A DNA stretch of 64,000 bases, from the NCBI GenBank assembly GCA_024509875.1, contig JAMPIV010004908.1:141501-205500 (forward strand), in the 5' to 3' direction. Below, piece by piece: positions 60,694-64,000 of this stretch (position 1 is the stretch's first letter; each line of letters opens with the position of its first letter). The notes beneath the pieces were generated by a model. The model was not told the DNA's origin, ran no database searches, and was given only the letters and a program-made list of their open reading frames with translations. This stretch comes from Oreohelix idahoensis (lineage: Eukaryota; Mollusca; Gastropoda; Stylommatophora; Oreohelicidae). Made by a program: the position numbers and the translations under genes.

Positions 60694-63600
60694 AGAGATT
60701 TATGATCAATAAATTTTATATATTCTTTTATTTTCTACCCGTGTCCTCTACTTTATTATCGCTCTTTTATCCTTTTCCTGTTTTTTTCGCATTCGTTCGT
60801 TTGCGACTAAATATTATTTTCCCATTCTGACTTTGCCGTTTCTTTTCTCATACTAGTAACGCAGTTTAATTACGTCATATGTCAGTCCCTGAAGGTGAGC
60901 GAATAGTGTGGAAATTCGTCTAGTCAGACATATAGAGCAGACATTTGTCTACCTTCTCAATCTGACACGAGGTTTTCCTCGGCGGTTTCTCGGCATGAGG
61001 TGTGACAGGCGCCAAATCTGCATCGCTCAGAGATGAGAATAGTTAGACGGAGGTGTCGAAGACGCGTTGTGGCGGTTATGGCCTGCGTCTTAGTTAAGTG
61101 TTAAGAAAGGAGAGGGGGAGACGGGGGGTTTGCGAAATAACGTGGGATCCTTTGTCTGTTTAAGATATATCTACCCGTAGTTAAACTGGATTTCATTCAT
61201 ACTCTTAAATCTGCAGTAGACGGATCACTCGGGCTAGGAAATATCTTGTATATTGCAAAGTTCTGAGTTTCTTGGCAACATTTTGCCGAGTTCTAGACTA
61301 ACATTATATTGAAGGATTCTAGTTCGTGGTATTTAATCTGTAGTTCTGTGTGGAGGTAAATATATATTTCTAGTAGAATTGAGTGATTAAGTGTTAAATC
61401 GCCTATTATATTTCACTAGTTTCTTTTGTGCAGAGTAAATAATTTATAAGTCTGTTATATTCTCTAGTGACGTGTTTCAGTGGAAAGCAGAATAAATTAT
61501 AATTTCTAGCTTAAACGCATGCAGCTATAAATTAATTTAATTTAACTGCTAAAAATCAGTCGAGAATATTTTTAAAACTAACTTATAACTGCACTGATTC
61601 ATCATTGAGTATTGACGAAATACGTATGTATTTCTAATTCATGATGATTGATTTTATGAATTATACCTTATTTCACGGGAGTTTTAAACGATAAGTCAAG
61701 CTCTCCGCTTGCAGTTTATAATGTAAGTTATAACCGAGTACATAGTATGTATAAGTATTTTATATGTTGTTTTTCTTTATTCAGTGAAAACTGAGGTAGC
61801 CCAACTTTGCCAGCGTTGTGTACGGAGAAATATCTGTGAAGAACTAAAACATTTTTCTTAAAGACTTGGGGTATATAAAGTAAAACCTGTCTAGATTGCA
61901 TTGGCATCCAGAACGACAGAGTACCCATTATATAAACTTTTTTTTAAGATTTAATGAAGTAATGGGCCCATCGAGCCTGATTTAATTCTTCCAGAGAAAA
62001 ACCTCAAGTACATTTCAGCCCTTGTGGCAATCAAAATATTAATATCAGTAACATTCCGACGGAGTTTTGACTAGCTGTGGTGTGACCAAATAAAGTCCTA
62101 TACTGAGAGAAGATAGTTACCTGACTGTTACGTACATTTATTACCTAAGGGGGTAGTCTTCGGTCCTGCCAAATGTACGCACCAGTTTTATGTAGTTATA
62201 TTATTTGTGCGTTCGATTGATTCACGCACTGACGTGCACAATGCTGTGGGAGTTGCTTTGGACGCACGTGTAACCTAGTTGAGTAGTTGGTGACGTCAGG
62301 TTTTGAAGTGGAAACATGGAACTGGCTTGTGTCCATGATTGTAATTTTATATTGTGTATCCAATGGCATGTTGAAGGAAGCCATTTATTATTGTGATTTG
62401 TATTGGCCTTCAGGTCGAAGCCAATCGCAGTTATGTCACGTAAGTTATCGCCCACTTCTTATTTTAATGCTGCATAAAAAGGCCGCTCTACTACTAATCT
62501 AGCGGGAATTTTATCATTCCTAGAATGGATCTACAGAGTCGCTTGCCTTTAAGATTTGGATCGTAGACGGAGAATTCCTACGAGTAGAAGAAGTTATATT
62601 GTTTACCTTATGCACATGTTTTAAATGCCGTACATGCTTCAATGCCAAAGTCGTGGCATGGATGTAAAGAGAGGGTAGCCAACTGAAAGCCTTTAACTGA
62701 TAGGATTATCGTATATGACTTTGTGTGAAATTATATGATGTACAACGCTATGTAGGATGAACGTCTGGGAATTTTAACAAATGTAATATGGAAGATTTCA
62801 TCCCAGAGTATGAATACGTTACCATGATAGACGTCCTTGAAAGAAGGTCAACGGTCGTGACTGAGAAGGATATTATACGGTAACAGTTTTGTAATCCTTA
62901 GTCTATGGACAGAGGTCTTTACTAGAAGAGAATCTTCAGGAACTTTAGCAGCAATAATTAATATGTTGTCGTGTGATCTTTGCGCCTGTGACGATGTCCG
63001 TCTTGTCCACTTCGTGTCCTGGTGAATAAAATCTATGTAAAGTTACCAACGACTTGTGTGCTGCCAATACTTGACCAGTTCACCCAATTCAAGATACTTG
63101 TTGGTTTTCGTTTGAAAAACATTGTTGACATTTATTCCGTTGTAACCATTCGCGTTTCAATTCATCACTATGAAAACGACACCAACAATAACTGGTAGGC
63201 CAGTGCGGTCTGGAAGTGATTTCAAAGGAACGTACCCATCCAATTGATCGTTTGAAAAGAAGAATTTTTACTTTCAAGGCGACATCATCTCAATTTGGAT
63301 CCTAGCGGAATATGAATCATAATCAACTCAAATGCTCAAGGTCTTCAATCAACCTCCACGTCAAGTTTCACAGTGACTGATTACTTGGAGATCATCTCTT
63401 CATCATTATTACGTGCGAGCTAGTTTGATATACGCAGAGCGAAGTATTGCATCCTCTAACGTACATACACGGGGACAAGGCACTTTGATTTTTACCTGCA
63501 CGCGAGCTAAGTATAACTTGTATCCGTTATACACTTTATTACTATTAGCTGTGCCTTAATTGATTATGTCCACTTTCATATTTTCCGTGTTATGTGTTAT

Positions 63601-64000
63601 ATGTTGTGTATTCTTCGCGGGAGGTTGGGAGGTAGATCTGACGAACGAGATCCATCTCGAAGTCAATTCGGGCTCTTCGTCAGACGTTCTGTAGGACATT
63701 ATTTTGCAGACTTCCCGCAGTGGAATGTTCCTACGCGTGAGCGTAGAAGGATTCTAGGTCCACTGTGTCTGGTGGTCTGTGACACCTGTCTGTTTTAGCT
63801 GTAGTGTCACGTTTGATTGTTGTTTTTGGTAGCTATTTTTACTTGTACCTTAGTTTCATAATGTATTTTGTATGTGATTATTGTCCATCTCACCTTTCCT
63901 GTCGTTCAGTTTTTTACAAAACCTATGTTTTTTACACTGTGTTGTCAATTGTCTTGTGCATTATTTAATCGCAGTTATCATCGTAATTCTTTACGACATT
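60694..64000. other. Unannotated 3.3-kb stretch
   Basis: No transposon protein, RNA gene or convincing exon recognised. GCATAAAAAGG near 62470 resembles a TATA box, but no gene follows that I can support. Short frames of 62-77 residues have no known motif. Confidence 0.4.

Overview
The window looks like invertebrate nuclear DNA that is almost entirely repeats. It is AT-rich, has long (TA)n, (GATA)n and (CA)n tracts, and carries many 5'-truncated LINEs ending in short microsatellites. It also has tRNA-headed SINEs, including one with a tail motif (TTGCGCACGTTAAA) that I associate with mollusc-type SINEs. I infer a mollusc or related lophotrochozoan; no single-copy marker gene confirms this. 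No rRNA, functional tRNA gene or CRISPR is visible. The only convincing candidate host gene is one exon of a secreted mucin-like Thr/Ser repeat protein (22809-23841, minus).

The main content is two complete-looking LTR retrotransposons, both on the minus strand. Element 1 (4146-13505) has 1154-bp LTRs with only about four differences. Element 2 (28376-37708) has LTRs of about 1.88 kb with roughly 25 substitutions. Both have Ty3/Gypsy-type proteins, but integrase lies upstream of reverse transcriptase (protease-integrase-RT-RNase H). That is the order of Ty1/Copia and is the hallmark of the Gmr1-like branch of Gypsy. Their gag halves differ. Element 1 has gag and protease in one frame with an Asn/Arg/Gly-rich tail and no CCHC knuckle. 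Element 2 has a separate gag with a CCHC knuckle and a -1 overlap into pol. A third, decayed Gypsy relic (46620-47345, plus) has the conventional RNase H-then-integrase order.

Layout. 1-2800: simple and tandem repeats and a LINE tail fragment. 2798-4145: LINE family A copy 1, cut by element 1. 4146-13505: element 1. 13506-20900: unannotatable DNA with a hammerhead-like motif and a compound microsatellite. 20928-25975: LINE D, the mucin-like exon, LINE E with a nested SINE, and an 86-bp satellite grown from the LINE 3' end. 26040-27400: a SINE, a hAT-type MITE with 8-bp duplication, and a LINE relic. 28195-38175: element 2 inserted in a dispersed repeat (R1), with a LINE B fragment nested in its RNase H. 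38200-52800: dispersed repeat R2 as a large inverted pair, with LINE C inserted in one arm, plus the Gypsy relic and a SINE between the arms. 53650-60693: LINE relics, LINE A copy 2, a 33-bp minisatellite with 264-bp higher-order period, and LINE B copy 2. 60694-64000: nothing recognised.

The nesting gives relative ages: R1/R2 repeats are oldest, then element 2 and LINE C (which inserted into them), then the LINE B fragment (which inserted into element 2). Element 1 is the youngest by LTR identity. Many frame breaks sit in homopolymers, so some apparent decay may be sequencing error.
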